A stretch of DNA of 64,000 bases. It comes from Spirochaetaceae bacterium 4572_59. GTDB taxonomy: Bacteria; Spirochaetota; Spirochaetia; DSM-2461. A program made the position numbers and the translations under genes. Below, piece by piece: positions 1 through 9,359 of this stretch. Under the pieces are notes generated by a model, which was given only the letters and a program-made list of their open reading frames with translations, did no database searches and was not told the DNA's origin. The DNA is taken from positions 23,696 through 87,695 of the forward strand of contig NBMC01000009.1 in the NCBI GenBank assembly GCA_002084805.1, given 5' to 3'. Numbering within the stretch: the stretch's first letter is position 1; each line of letters begins with the position of its first letter.

Positions 1-111
1 CTGAGTCAGAGCCTGACTGGCCTCTCCGGCACTCCGGGCAAGTACACCCTCCACACCAACCATGGCAAATCCTAAAAGAGCATCTTCATCACCGATCAGA
101 TAGAATTTCAT
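1..111 (-). CDS. V-type ATP synthase subunit F, N-terminal part (runs off the window)
   Basis: Only the first 37 codons are present. The gene starts at the ATG at 111 and continues past the left edge. The N-terminus reads MKFYLIGDEDALLGFAMVGV, the usual opening of the small central-stalk subunit F of bacterial and archaeal V/A-type ATPases, which couples the catalytic head to rotation. It lies 9 bases after the K subunit gene in the same direction, where subunit F is often found. The remaining subunits (E, A, B, D) would be expected to the left. The fragment is short, but sequence and position agree. Confidence 0.85.
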   Translation of the reverse strand, partial: MKFYLIGDEDALLGFAMVGVEGVLARSAGEASQALTQ

Positions 112-120
112 ATAAGCTGT

Positions 121-486
121 CTAAAACTTACCCAGAATCATCAATGCCGTAATAAAACCGAAAACAACAAGACCTTCTGCCAAAGCAATAAAGATAAGAG
201 CCTGTCCACCGACTTCCGGTTTTTCACTCATTGCCCCCATAGCAGCCGCTCCCACAGAGGAAATAGCCATACCGGCACCCAAGGCACCAAAACCGAAGGC
301 CGCCGCGGCTGATATAAATCCCCATTGACGAACCTTCGCCATCTCCTGAGTTATAACAACGACACTTCCCTGCTCCTGCGCGGCTGCGGGAACCAGAGTA
401 AATAGTGTAAATACTGTCATAAAAAGAGACAGCCCTATAAGACTGCCGCCTACTCTTGTTCTGAATTTTGCCTGATCCTTACTCAC
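121..486 (-). CDS. ntpK: V-type ATP synthase subunit K (membrane rotor proteolipid)
   Basis: 121 residues. It forms the membrane rotor ring that carries ions through the V-type ATPase. A signal-like hydrophobic N-terminus (about residues 14-37, ending PAAAQ) precedes a single two-helix hairpin rich in Gly and Ala. The ion-binding carboxylate is Glu104 in the ALAEGLVVFGF segment. This is the one-hairpin form, about half the size of the duplicated Enterococcus type. It overlaps the end of the subunit I gene by four bases, suggesting translational coupling. Sequence alone does not decide between H+ and Na+. Confidence 0.95.
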   Translation of the reverse strand: MSKDQAKFRTRVGGSLIGLSLFMTVFTLFTLVPAAAQEQGSVVVITQEMAKVRQWGFISAAAAFGFGALGAGMAISSVGAAAMGAMSEKPEVGGQALIFIALAEGLVVFGFITALMILGKF

Positions 487-2489
487 ATCAATCCTCCTGT
501 AGCTTGGCGGCCCAGGGAAATCGGACTGAAAGCCCGTCCTGAACCAGTAAAATATTTTGAAAAAAATTCATAATAATTTAATCTGAGAGACTGTATCCCC
601 GCGGATAAGCCTTCCAGAGCAATAACCAGTATATTTCCTGCCAACAGAATCAGGAAACGGAAAAAGAAAGAGTCTGAAAGCTGAGACATTTGAGCAAATG
701 CCATCATTAGACTAACATGGGCAATTCCCAAGCCCGCAACCCTCATAAAAGAGAGTGTATTGGAAAGGTAACCCGAAAAAGTCTCCAGAATCTGAACGAT
801 TCCCTCCATCAGAAAATCGGACAGCATGGAAATATGGAAACGTTTTTTATGATTTATGGCCTTCAGAGGTTCCTTCAGAAAAAGCAGAAGAACCGGAAAA
901 ACGAGGACCCACCCCAAAAGGGAGGAAGGAGGCATAGTCTTATAGTCGGAAGCGACAAAGATCCAGGCGCAATAAATACCGGCCCCATAGATCCAGCCGC
1001 CCAAAAAGCCGGTTCTGCTCAAAACAAGCTCAATCCACTCCCCCTGTTTAAACAGATTTACCCAGTTCAGAAAAAGCCCGATAAATATAATTGTAATTCC
1101 AAAACGGATTGTCAGACCCAGAATGTCATAGACCGAATGATAGAAGGAATTCCCCGCGGCATGACCCGCAATAATCCCGTGATAGTCAAACCAGAGGGGT
1201 TTAAACAGGGGGAAACCGAAGTAGGAACCAAAGAGGATACCGAAAATCACAGAAGAGAGACCACACCAGGCAATAAGCTGAGCCAGCTTCTGTCTTGTGC
1301 TATCCTTTTTCATAAAATGACTGGCCAACAACCCTCCCAGAAGAATGACAAGCCCCTGTCCGGCATCTCCGAACATCAGACCGAACATCAGTAAAAAGGA
1401 GATCGCCGTAAAAGGAGTGGGATCAATTGTGCCGTAGGAGGGAAGAGAATAGTTCTCTACCAGCATCTGAAAGGGTTTCAGAAATTCCGGATTACTCAAA
1501 GCCACTGGAACATCCTGAGGCCTGATATCTTTCATATCCTTCAGCTCCAGCCATTCCAGATAGAGATTATCCCCACAGACCTTCCGCAGGTTCTCCTCTA
1601 CTTTTTCAGAAGCTTTTGCGGGAACCCATCCTGAAAATAGAAAGGTCCTTCCGGTTTCACCGAACTCCAGCTGAATCTGATCAAAAAGTTCATTGACCCG
1701 AACATTCTGCCAGAGCAGTAACAGCTCATCCTTTCTGCCACGGATCAGAGCTTTCCCCTCTTCCATCTTTTTACTCATATCCACTTTGAGAGACTTGATT
1801 CTAGCTTCCAGATCCACCAGTAGAGTCTCGGGCGAGGCCCCTGCCTCGGACGGAAGGGTATGTGATTGCCAGTGAAAACGTTCCAGTAAGTGGTCCAAAG
1901 CCTTTTCTTCTCTCATTAAGGAAACAAGAACAACAAAAACACTGTCCTTATCCTGCTCCTCATGCTTAACCATGGTATTCAGATTGTCCAGGGCCTTCAA
2001 AAAGGCTTCTTTATGATTTTTTTTTATGGATCCCGTATGGATACTGATATAATGGCTCTCTCCGGGGATTACGCCTCGTGCCATTTCAGGTAGCCTTTCC
2101 AGCTGTTCCTTCAGCTCTTCCATCTGAAAAAGATCCTGCTGCATGTTTTTCTGCTGATCCCGGATCTGCTGAAGCTCTGTGGCCAGTTTGTCTAGAACTC
2201 CGTCACAAAGAGCAGGATTAACGACCTGCATACTTTCTGTATCCAACAGAGTAGATTCAAAAGGATCTTCCTCTGCCATGGCCAGAAAACCCTCTATGCG
2301 GCGCCGGATTTCTCTAACCCGATCCTGGGGTATGGCAATATTCTTACGCCGGACCCCATCCCATTTGATATACTCTTTGGGTTCACTCATATCGACGGTT
2401 CCCGCATTCAGTAGAACTCGTGTCACATCATCTGCGTATTCGGCAGAAGCGATAAGCGAAAGCTTCTTCATTTTAAGAGGAAAAAACAT
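483..2489 (-). CDS. ntpI: V-type ATP synthase subunit I (stator membrane subunit a)
   Basis: 668 residues, normal for the family. The N-terminal half is soluble and helical with coiled-coil stretches. The C-terminal half (from about residue 355) has seven or eight membrane segments that form the ion half-channels against the K ring. The conserved C-terminal signature IQSLRLNYYEFF supplies the essential arginine (Arg636), and the FGLMFGDAGQG loop near residue 370 is also typical. The gene abuts subunit C and overlaps subunit K. An A9 run within the coding strand does not break the frame. Confidence 0.96.
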   Translation of the reverse strand: MFFPLKMKKLSLIASAEYADDVTRVLLNAGTVDMSEPKEYIKWDGVRRKNIAIPQDRVREIRRRIEGFLAMAEEDPFESTLLDTESMQVVNPALCDGVLDKLATELQQIRDQQKNMQQDLFQMEELKEQLERLPEMARGVIPGESHYISIHTGSIKKNHKEAFLKALDNLNTMVKHEEQDKDSVFVVLVSLMREEKALDHLLERFHWQSHTLPSEAGASPETLLVDLEARIKSLKVDMSKKMEEGKALIRGRKDELLLLWQNVRVNELFDQIQLEFGETGRTFLFSGWVPAKASEKVEENLRKVCGDNLYLEWLELKDMKDIRPQDVPVALSNPEFLKPFQMLVENYSLPSYGTIDPTPFTAISFLLMFGLMFGDAGQGLVILLGGLLASHFMKKDSTRQKLAQLIAWCGLSSVIFGILFGSYFGFPLFKPLWFDYHGIIAGHAAGNSFYHSVYDILGLTIRFGITIIFIGLFLNWVNLFKQGEWIELVLSRTGFLGGWIYGAGIYCAWIFVASDYKTMPPSSLLGWVLVFPVLLLFLKEPLKAINHKKRFHISMLSDFLMEGIVQILETFSGYLSNTLSFMRVAGLGIAHVSLMMAFAQMSQLSDSFFFRFLILLAGNILVIALEGLSAGIQSLRLNYYEFFSKYFTGSGRAFSPISLGRQATGGLM

Positions 2490-3502
2490 CAGTGCCCTTC
2501 TTCATAGTATTTATCATTGAGTAACCGTTTTATTTTTCTCAGTTCATCTTGTCCTGACAGATACCAGGAAAGAATAACCCCCAAAGAAAAGGGATTCCCT
2601 GCAGCCAGGCGACTGGAAAGATGATTCAAATCCTTTTCCATATCCTGAAACAAAAGAGGAAGGGTTTGATTCAGAGATTTAAATGACAAACGGGGAAAGA
2701 GCTTATGTAGAAGCTCCCGGAAATCCACTACATTCATGCTGTATGCCCGGAGGAAAAGCTCATCATTCAGCTTTTCTCCTCCCTCCAGATAGTAACACTT
2801 ATCCATTGATGAGGGAAAAGCCTTTGAACTTCTGAAGAGAAGCAGGGTCAGCAGGTTCTGACGGTCGATCATTTGCTGTAGTACCAGGGTCGCAGACGTC
2901 CTGTCCTTTCTCTCCAATAGAGCTAGATGCGCCAGAACCTGACGGTAGAAAAAACTATCCAGAGCCCATTCACTATGGAAAAGAGACTGATTCTGCCGGC
3001 AGGAGAGAAGCCCCTCCTCAAGGACATCGTAATAGGGTGTATGCTTTAGCAGAGAGAGAAGCTGTTTCTCCGAGGAAGCATTGATGACAGCTTTAAAGTC
3101 GATGATATGTGCAATGGAAACAGGTAGAAAATATCCTAACTGTGCGGAGATACTCATCTCCCTGATACACTGGACATACCAGAGGCGAAGAGCGACTTTC
3201 AAACTGTCTATTTCATATTTCAAAAAAAATGATTCGGAAAAATGGGCAACATCCCCGGGAAGAAAAGATTTTATTTTACCATAAAGATCTATTTCCAGAA
3301 CCAGCAGTTCTTTTTCCACCAGACGGATATCGCCACTTTCATTGTAAATTGTGCATAGGGATTGGTAAGGGGTATCACGGAAGAGCTGTACAGCTTCCTG
3401 CAGTGACCGAGAGCGCTGGAGAACTTGGAAAAAATCCTCATCCAGCCGGAGACTGCGGCGGGCTTTTACTTTGGCATTTATGAAAGCATATTTATGGATC
3501 AT
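2489..3502 (-). CDS. ntpC: V-type ATP synthase subunit C (AC39/d-type)
   Basis: 337 residues, all-helical, no signal or membrane segment. It resembles the V/A-type ATPase C (d) subunit, the funnel that links the central stalk to the K ring. The N-terminus, MIHKYAFINAKVKARRSLRL, has the usual Y-x-x-A-x-V-(K/R)-A-(R/K) opening. Position supports the call: it lies between a coiled-coil peripheral-stalk gene and subunit I, overlapping the former by four bases (ATGA type) and sharing one base with the latter. The family is weakly conserved, so context carries much of the weight. Confidence 0.88.
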   Translation of the reverse strand: MIHKYAFINAKVKARRSLRLDEDFFQVLQRSRSLQEAVQLFRDTPYQSLCTIYNESGDIRLVEKELLVLEIDLYGKIKSFLPGDVAHFSESFFLKYEIDSLKVALRLWYVQCIREMSISAQLGYFLPVSIAHIIDFKAVINASSEKQLLSLLKHTPYYDVLEEGLLSCRQNQSLFHSEWALDSFFYRQVLAHLALLERKDRTSATLVLQQMIDRQNLLTLLLFRSSKAFPSSMDKCYYLEGGEKLNDELFLRAYSMNVVDFRELLHKLFPRLSFKSLNQTLPLLFQDMEKDLNHLSSRLAAGNPFSLGVILSWYLSGQDELRKIKRLLNDKYYEEGH

Positions 3503-3828
3503 TCTCTCTGCTGTTTTGATATGCCGACTATAACAGAAACAACATCATCAATGATAGAAGTATAGGGTTCTTCTTTCAGATTGTCCGGAATTAAATGGAG
3601 GCCTTTTTCAACATCCAGTTTTTCCCGGGCACTGCCTTCAAGCTGCTTGCGGAGAGCATCTGTTTTTTCATGATACTCAGCGGCAAGCCTCTCTTTAACA
3701 GTACGTGTGCGTTCTGCCATTTCCCGGTCACAGTCCTTTTTTATTTCAGCAGCTTTCAGATGAGCATCATCCAACCGTTTTTCTGACTCTTTTTCTAGCT
3801 GTATTATAGATTCAATTTCATCTTTCAT
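3499..3828 (-). CDS. V-type ATP synthase peripheral stalk subunit (G/H-like coiled coil)
   Basis: 109 residues. Residues 1-75 are nearly all charged, helical heptads rich in Glu, Lys and Ala. A short C-terminal segment follows. This matches the G/H peripheral-stalk subunit (NtpF in Enterococcus, AhaH in archaea), which pairs with subunit E to hold the head against rotation. It is the first V-ATPase gene in the operon, as ntpF is in Enterococcus. It begins three bases after the stop of the upstream CheA-type kinase, with only a weak ribosome site (GGAT), so translation may be coupled to the kinase gene. Confidence 0.8.
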   Translation of the reverse strand: MKDEIESIIQLEKESEKRLDDAHLKAAEIKKDCDREMAERTRTVKERLAAEYHEKTDALRKQLEGSAREKLDVEKGLHLIPDNLKEEPYTSIIDDVVSVIVGISKQQRE

Positions 3829-3831
3829 AAT

Positions 3832-5691
3832 TTATCCGATCAATGCGGGAGAGAGGTACATAAAATCGGCCTCTTCTCCGGAGATTGTAACATCGTACAG
3901 AAAAGGCTCTTTCTGTTCACCAAGAAAAAAGTTATCCCGCGGAATCTCACGTTCCAAAACCAGGTCATCCACCGGCATAATAGCCTTACGCCCCAGGTGC
4001 TGAATAACAAGGAGGTAGGGAGTTTTAAAATTAATAGTTCTTCTGCTGACCATACCACGCAGGTTAAACAGGGGCAGCGAAACGTTTCCAATTCTGTAGT
4101 ACAGAAGATTATGCTCTTTCTGTTCCAGAGAGGATACTTCCATAGGAAAAACCCCGACTACATTCCTTTTTGGTAGAGCAAGGAGCCTATTTTCCATCTG
4201 AAAGATCATTAGAGGCATCAAATCACGCTCTCCTGGAATGGTAATGATAAAGCGTGTTCCCTTAGCTCTACTTGTTTCAAGTTCCAGTGTTCCACCTAAA
4301 GCATTTTCCACATCATGGGCAACCAGATCCAGCCCGATGCCCCTACCGGACATACGGTCAACACTATCATTGGTGGAAAACCCCGGACGAGTGAGGATTC
4401 TCAGCAGATTATCCTGAACAGAAGCATCAGAATCACTCATTTTTCGTTTAACCGCATCCAGATCAACCCCATTGCCATCATCCTGAAAAATAATAATGAC
4501 ACTCTCTCCGTCCTGTTGAGCTTTCAGTGTAATCATACCAACGGGATTCTTGCCCGCTTCCAGCCGCTGGGAGGGCCGTTCAATACCATGGCTGACAGCA
4601 TTGCGGATAAGCTGAATAAGTATTCGTGAGACCAGTTCGAGACAGCGGATATTCAAACCGAAGCGGCCTCCACTGAAATCACAGCTGACTTTCTTCTCCA
4701 GACGCTCCCCTGAATCTTTGGCAAAACGTTTAAGATTGGAGTAGAGAGAGGAAAGAGGGATAAGGGATACGGAACTGAGGTCCTGCTCCATTTCCCGGAT
4801 CAGTCCCAATAGTGACTCTTTCTGAGGAAGACCCGGAGGAAGAGGCAGAACAATCTCTTTCATTTCTATAAGAGAGTCTTTCAAACGGGAAACCGTATCT
4901 GTTTCCAGCTCTACCTTACTCATAACAGGAGCCAGAGTTTCCTGTACCATTATCTCGGCCTGGGGGTTCCCTTTTTTACTGGACTGACTAAAATGTGAGT
5001 AGTCCAACTGCACAAGACTGGTCTGAAGTATACCGTCTATATTGACCGCTTCAAAAACAGGTGAATCACCATTGTCTGATGTCAAAATAAAAGTGAGGCT
5101 GGAGTAATCCTGATCCTTATTATCCGGTTTAGGATGCGTATAAATCACATTTGTACGGATTTCCAAATTATTCAAAATAAGATAGGCCCTCACATAGGGC
5201 AGCCGTTCATCCGGATCTATCTGTACAGTCAGACAGAAGAGCTGATCATCCCGGCGTTCCGCTTCCCAAAGCAGCTTCTTCTGAAAAGGGCTCAGTTCGA
5301 TACGGTCATATCCTCCGCTGTGTCCTGAAAGAGATATTTCGATAGGATCATCATTCTGATCCACATAATACTCAGAAGGTCCTGTCAGTGAACGGAGCAG
5401 AAGGTTCTCAAGTCGTGGAATTCTCTGAGAAAACTCATGGGCTTTTTGAAAGAATACCTTATCATCCCTGGAGTTCTTCATTTCTTCAAAAAAAGATTCC
5501 ATGGAATGGATATGGGACTCCACATCATTTAATTGAAAAAAAGCAGCCCCTGATTTCAGAGAATGGAGATGTCGAAACAGATCATCCAGCAAAGAAATAT
5601 CTGGAAGTTCTCTCTCACAGAGGAGAAGCAGATTCTTCATTTTTTCAACCATGGGATCCGCGTCAGCCAGGAACTCTTTCAAATGTGTCAC
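3832..5691 (-). CDS. cheA: CheA-type chemotaxis histidine kinase
   Basis: 619 residues, GTG start behind GAAGGGG. Domain order: an HPt (P1) domain with the phosphorylatable His43 in HSLKSGA; a P2-like region about 145-235; a helical P3-like dimerisation segment about 255-325; an HATPase domain with N-box Asn364 in RNAVSHGIE, DDGNG at 404-408 and GRGIG at 449-453; and a CheW-like domain from about 490 to the end. It should autophosphorylate and pass phosphate to CheY-type regulators. The N-box has Ser368 where many CheA proteins have Asp. No receiver, receptor or cheY gene is nearby. It lies between the flagellar operon and the V-ATPase genes, three bases from the latter. Confidence 0.9.
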   Translation of the reverse strand: MTHLKEFLADADPMVEKMKNLLLLCERELPDISLLDDLFRHLHSLKSGAAFFQLNDVESHIHSMESFFEEMKNSRDDKVFFQKAHEFSQRIPRLENLLLRSLTGPSEYYVDQNDDPIEISLSGHSGGYDRIELSPFQKKLLWEAERRDDQLFCLTVQIDPDERLPYVRAYLILNNLEIRTNVIYTHPKPDNKDQDYSSLTFILTSDNGDSPVFEAVNIDGILQTSLVQLDYSHFSQSSKKGNPQAEIMVQETLAPVMSKVELETDTVSRLKDSLIEMKEIVLPLPPGLPQKESLLGLIREMEQDLSSVSLIPLSSLYSNLKRFAKDSGERLEKKVSCDFSGGRFGLNIRCLELVSRILIQLIRNAVSHGIERPSQRLEAGKNPVGMITLKAQQDGESVIIIFQDDGNGVDLDAVKRKMSDSDASVQDNLLRILTRPGFSTNDSVDRMSGRGIGLDLVAHDVENALGGTLELETSRAKGTRFIITIPGERDLMPLMIFQMENRLLALPKRNVVGVFPMEVSSLEQKEHNLLYYRIGNVSLPLFNLRGMVSRRTINFKTPYLLVIQHLGRKAIMPVDDLVLEREIPRDNFFLGEQKEPFLYDVTISGEEADFMYLSPALIG

Positions 5692-6230
5692 TATTCGGCC
5701 CCTTCCCTATGGAGAGAGATAATAAGATCTACTTCTGCAATGGAGGCTTGTAATTTCTGTGAAATAATATCAGCTGAGAATCCCTGTCCATACAGGGACA
5801 TAACACTGTTTTTTAAGGTCAAAGGTTTTTCCTGTTCAAGCTTTTTCTCTTCTTCTTCCAGAGAGAGCTGTAAGCCCTGAGAATGAGGATATGTCTGAGA
5901 CGGTGGTTCTTCTTCACTGGGAATGACAGCACTCTTTTTCAAATGACTGTAAACCTGCCGTGAGAGATCAGATTTTTCACTTTCTTTCTGCATGATAAGC
6001 ATTTTTTTATCTGCATTTTCCAAAAGAATTTCCAGGGTATTAATCCTGTTTTCAAGAAGAGCCACATTCCTTTCCGCAGTCTGGTTCATTTCCAGAACCA
6101 GTTCATCTATCTCATCGCGGATCCTGCTGATCCACTCATCACTTGTGATAGCCCTTTCAATTCTGTTTTTCAGATATAAAAATCCGCCGGCCATCACTAT
6201 TATAGCAACAGCCAGAATAATTCCTGTCAT
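5691..6230 (-). CDS. Membrane-anchored coiled-coil protein, SwrB/YlxL-like
   Basis: 179 residues. One N-terminal membrane helix (residues 3-20) is followed by a coiled coil (about 25-90), a polar linker, and a small helical C-terminal motif (VMSLYGQGFSADIISQKLQA then EVDLIISL). That motif resembles the DUF6115/HTH-like end of SwrB (YlxL), the Bacillus protein encoded just after sigD that promotes basal-body maturation. Architecture and its place downstream of fliA support the analogy, but sequence identity is low and function is inferred. Good ribosome site (AGGGAG). It shares one base with cheA. Confidence 0.6.
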   Translation of the reverse strand: MTGIILAVAIIVMAGGFLYLKNRIERAITSDEWISRIRDEIDELVLEMNQTAERNVALLENRINTLEILLENADKKMLIMQKESEKSDLSRQVYSHLKKSAVIPSEEEPPSQTYPHSQGLQLSLEEEEKKLEQEKPLTLKNSVMSLYGQGFSADIISQKLQASIAEVDLIISLHREGAE

Positions 6231-6245
6231 AGTACTCCCTGATGC

Positions 6246-6566
6246 TTAACCGGATATATCTATATGTATTCCCATTTCGGGATCCTGTACAATTTTCTGT
6301 TTTTTCTTTTCTTCTTTAGCAGAAGCAGCCTGCTGATGGCCCTCTTCCTTCTTCCCGCTATCTGCTTCTTTATCATCAACTTTCCGAGATTCTTTATCTT
6401 CCTTGCTGGCATCTACAGAGCTGTTACGCTGAAGTTCCTGTTCCACCAGTTTCCTGGCTTCCTGGTTCTGTTGCAGAGCTGAAGCCTGCTGATTGTGAGA
6501 TTGTTCTTTACCTACATCATTCAGTCTGACAAACATAGTCTGCAAATCAAGAGGTTTAATGGACAT
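6246..6566 (-). CDS. Hypothetical charged protein in the flagellar operon
   Basis: 106 residues, family not recognised. I chose the ATG at 6566 because AGGAGGAG lies directly upstream. A longer frame from 6635 would overlap fapA and lacks such a site. The N-terminus (MSIKPLDLQTMFVRLNDVGK) is ordinary. From about residue 25 the protein is low-complexity and very rich in Lys, Glu, Asp, Gln and Ala, so it is probably disordered or helical. It ends GIHIDISG. No signal, membrane segment or cysteine. It lies between fapA and the SwrB-like gene, so it probably serves flagellar assembly or placement. Confidence 0.7.
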   Translation of the reverse strand: MSIKPLDLQTMFVRLNDVGKEQSHNQQASALQQNQEARKLVEQELQRNSSVDASKEDKESRKVDDKEADSGKKEEGHQQAASAKEEKKKQKIVQDPEMGIHIDISG

Positions 6567-6594
6567 ATTCTCCTCCTCAGCATGGATTAACGAA

Positions 6595-8556
6595 TCAATC
6601 CCGCCTTTGTAACTCCTCTTCTTCAATGTCCTCATACTTAGCAGTGGTTATAAAACCGTCCTGCAGGACAAAAGTCACAGGATAATCATATGGATTCGTT
6701 ACTTCGTACTCATCGTCCTTTATATATATTTTAACACCAGTATTCACATTTGTAGATGCAGAAATTTTTCCTCTAAGCTGTAAAACAGACAAATATTCGC
6801 TTTTTTGCTCAACCGCGTCCTTGATTTTCTCTATGTCATCGATCAGATCATTATGCCTGGCCCGCAGTTCCTGAAAGAGCTTCTCCTTTTCTGCAGACAG
6901 TTTTTTCCGGGCCCGTTTCTGTTTCATAAGTCCCTGCAGGTTCCGATCAATCTCATTCTGTTCCTTATCAAGAGATTCCTGTTGCTGCAGCAGTTCATCC
7001 ATCTCTTCTTTGGCCTTGGGATCATAACCGACACGCAGGATCGTTTCTGCACCGCCCTTTGATCCAAGGCTTGCCGCATTGATCTCTTCGGCGGCCTTCA
7101 GCTCACCTCCGACGATACGGGCACGTTTTCCCTTGCAGAGAATTTTAGAGGAGGCATCCACATGGGCATTCACAATACCATCACTGACGATAACATTTTC
7201 GCCGGCATTTACATTGGCGTTATTGATAAAACTGGACCAAACGGAAAGACCGGATGAGATACGACCGTACTCACCTTCTCCGCCATTGATACCGCGTTTC
7301 ACCACGATATCACCACCGGCATTCAGGTTGGATTTACCTACAAAACCGTTCACTTCAATATTCCCCTGAGCGGAGACTTCGTATCCGTCTTCCACATTCC
7401 CTTTGATCACAACAGTTCCAAGGCCGTTTACATTACCCGTGGATGCATTAACATCACCCGGAATAACCAGAACGGTTTCCACTGTTACTTTTCCTTTCAG
7501 GAGAAGAACCTGACCACTCTCGGAAGCTATTACGGTACGACCGTTATCTGTAATGGAGACATTTTTACCTAGTCCGATCTGTGTATCCGTACCATCTTTT
7601 GCAGAAATATATTTTCCATATACGGTACGTCCGTCTTTTCCTACTTCCGGAGGAATCTTCCGGGCTAAAGGCTGACCTTTTACAACATTCTGAATCAGAT
7701 TGAGTTCTTTAAAATCGACGGTCCCATCAATTTTCTGTTTCAATTTAACCTGAGAGGGATCCACTTCAAACAGATAACTGATGGAGGCATTTCTTCCGTT
7801 TACCGCAGCTTCGCCCCTAGCAATAACATAAGGTTCATTATAGACGGGAGAATCTTCAAAATTGATAAGGGCACTTTCGAGTATGCCGTAAACAACATTA
7901 TTATTCCGTAGGAATGATGTGATATCCGAGGAGGTTAGATCCGCACCGCCAGGTCCGGGTTCGCTCACATTGATACTAGCCTGCATATCATCTGCAGAAA
8001 CTTCCACCGTCGGTCTGGCATCATTTACAGGATTGTAGATAAAATCGCCAACTTTTACATACACCCCATCTGCGTTTTCTATGGTAGTATTGACCTTTTC
8101 TTCGAAGATATCATTTACCTGACGTCTAGCCAGTTCAAATAAAACCTGATCAGCGGAAACGGCAATCCCCCTTGTGTCCGGGGCTGTAACCTTCAGATAG
8201 GCACCATCATTGGATAGCCGCACCGAAAAATCACCATTAATTATAACATCTTCTTCAAGAAGCACATTATCAGACATCTCTTCAAAGAGGACTTCCCCTT
8301 CTTCATTCTTGATAATACGTCTTTCCGCTTCATAGACTTTAAGTGAAAAATTCTTATGACCGACGCCTAAAAAACCGTGCCTCCCCTTAGCGAGAGTCTC
8401 ATATTCAAGACGTTTTACGGGAACACCCAGCTCTATAGCGGCTTGACTGAGAGCCTCTTCCAGGGTTTTACCAGTCACTTCAACAGATTTTCGTTCCCTG
8501 TCCTTTTCAGACATTTCACGAAGAGTCTCCTGAAATTGATCCTGGTTGATCATCAT
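6595..8556 (-). CDS. fapA: FapA/DUF342 polymer-like protein with Jag-N domain
   Basis: 653 residues. The N-terminus (about 22-75) is a Jag-N type domain (VEVTGKTLEEALSQAAIELG, then GRHGFLGVG). The middle is the DUF342/FapA domain, with repeated Gly- and Asn-rich beta turns (such as GDVNASTGNVNGLGTVVIKG) as in beta-helix or bactofilin-like polymers. A coiled coil follows at about 510-585, then a short C-terminal domain. FapA proteins are linked to flagellar number or placement in other bacteria, so a structural role near the pole is likely. It lies one base after fliA. ATGATG gives two adjacent start options. Confidence 0.88.
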   Translation of the reverse strand: MMINQDQFQETLREMSEKDRERKSVEVTGKTLEEALSQAAIELGVPVKRLEYETLAKGRHGFLGVGHKNFSLKVYEAERRIIKNEEGEVLFEEMSDNVLLEEDVIINGDFSVRLSNDGAYLKVTAPDTRGIAVSADQVLFELARRQVNDIFEEKVNTTIENADGVYVKVGDFIYNPVNDARPTVEVSADDMQASINVSEPGPGGADLTSSDITSFLRNNNVVYGILESALINFEDSPVYNEPYVIARGEAAVNGRNASISYLFEVDPSQVKLKQKIDGTVDFKELNLIQNVVKGQPLARKIPPEVGKDGRTVYGKYISAKDGTDTQIGLGKNVSITDNGRTVIASESGQVLLLKGKVTVETVLVIPGDVNASTGNVNGLGTVVIKGNVEDGYEVSAQGNIEVNGFVGKSNLNAGGDIVVKRGINGGEGEYGRISSGLSVWSSFINNANVNAGENVIVSDGIVNAHVDASSKILCKGKRARIVGGELKAAEEINAASLGSKGGAETILRVGYDPKAKEEMDELLQQQESLDKEQNEIDRNLQGLMKQKRARKKLSAEKEKLFQELRARHNDLIDDIEKIKDAVEQKSEYLSVLQLRGKISASTNVNTGVKIYIKDDEYEVTNPYDYPVTFVLQDGFITTAKYEDIEEEELQRRD

Positions 8557-8557
8557 T

Positions 8558-9346
8558 TTACATGATACCTTTTTTTATATTTGTCAGCTTGGATCTCAGA
8601 CGCATGATAGCCTTTGTATGGAGCTGTGAAATTCTTGATTCTGTCACTTCAAGAACCTTACCTATCTCTTTCAGTGTAAGATCTTCATAGTAATAGAGAA
8701 CTAGCACTTTCTGCTCTTTTTCAGGCAATTCTCGGATGGCTTCGGCGATAACACGGCGAATTTCATCTTTTTCCGCGATGGTCTCCGGCTGAAGGCTGAC
8801 GGGAGATTCGATGCTGTCCTGAATGCAAACAGAATCATTCTCATCACCGGCGTACCAGACATCATTCAGGGAAAGGATGGATGTTCCCCGCACTTTAAGA
8901 ACCATCTGATTGTACTGTGCCAGAGACATGTTCATGGCTTTTGCCACTTCTTCATCTGTGACAGAGCGACCCAAAGAGGATTCCAGATGCTGCATTGTAT
9001 CTTCAATTTCTCTTGTTTTCTGACGGACGGACCGGGGAACCCAATCGATGGAACGAAGTTCATCAAAAATAGCCCCTCGTATTCTTGTGACCGCATATGT
9101 TTTAAATTTTACATGTTTTTCCGGATCAAACTTTTCAATAGCATCGAACAGACCAAAGACTCCAAATCCCACCAGATCATCAAAATCTACATTATGAGGC
9201 ATTCCTACAGAAATTTTACCAGCGACATATTTTACCAGGGGAGCATATTGTCTGATGAGGGTATCACGGATTTTCTGGTCATGTGTTTTACGGTACTCCT
9301 TCCATAATTCTTCTTCTGTCACATTTTCCAATATTTTTTCAGACAT
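8558..9346 (-). CDS. fliA: Flagellar RNA polymerase sigma factor FliA (sigma-28/WhiG family)
   Basis: 262 residues. Region 2 is intact ([20 protein letters not shown], then [19 protein letters not shown]), as are region 3 ([13 protein letters not shown]) and the region 4 helix-turn-helix ([20 protein letters not shown], then [15 protein letters not shown]). It directs core RNA polymerase to late flagellar and chemotaxis promoters. In Bacillus, sigD also lies at the far end of the fla/che operon, which can tie its level to transcript length. No flgM-like anti-sigma gene is seen here. A candidate target promoter lies upstream of flgB. Confidence 0.95.
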   Translation of the reverse strand: MSEKILENVTEEELWKEYRKTHDQKIRDTLIRQYAPLVKYVAGKISVGMPHNVDFDDLVGFGVFGLFDAIEKFDPEKHVKFKTYAVTRIRGAIFDELRSIDWVPRSVRQKTREIEDTMQHLESSLGRSVTDEEVAKAMNMSLAQYNQMVLKVRGTSILSLNDVWYAGDENDSVCIQDSIESPVSLQPETIAEKDEIRRVIAEAIRELPEKEQKVLVLYYYEDLTLKEIGKVLEVTESRISQLHTKAIMRLRSKLTNIKKGIM

Positions 9347-9359
9347 TTCCGACTACTTC

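Noticed and set aside
717..1394. Long plus-strand open frame (225 codons) opposite ntpI
   Set aside because: It is antisense to a well-conserved gene, has no ribosome site, and its protein is low-complexity with no family features.
2017..2025. A9 run in ntpI as a programmed frameshift site
   Set aside because: The frame is intact through the run and no alternative product of interest follows.
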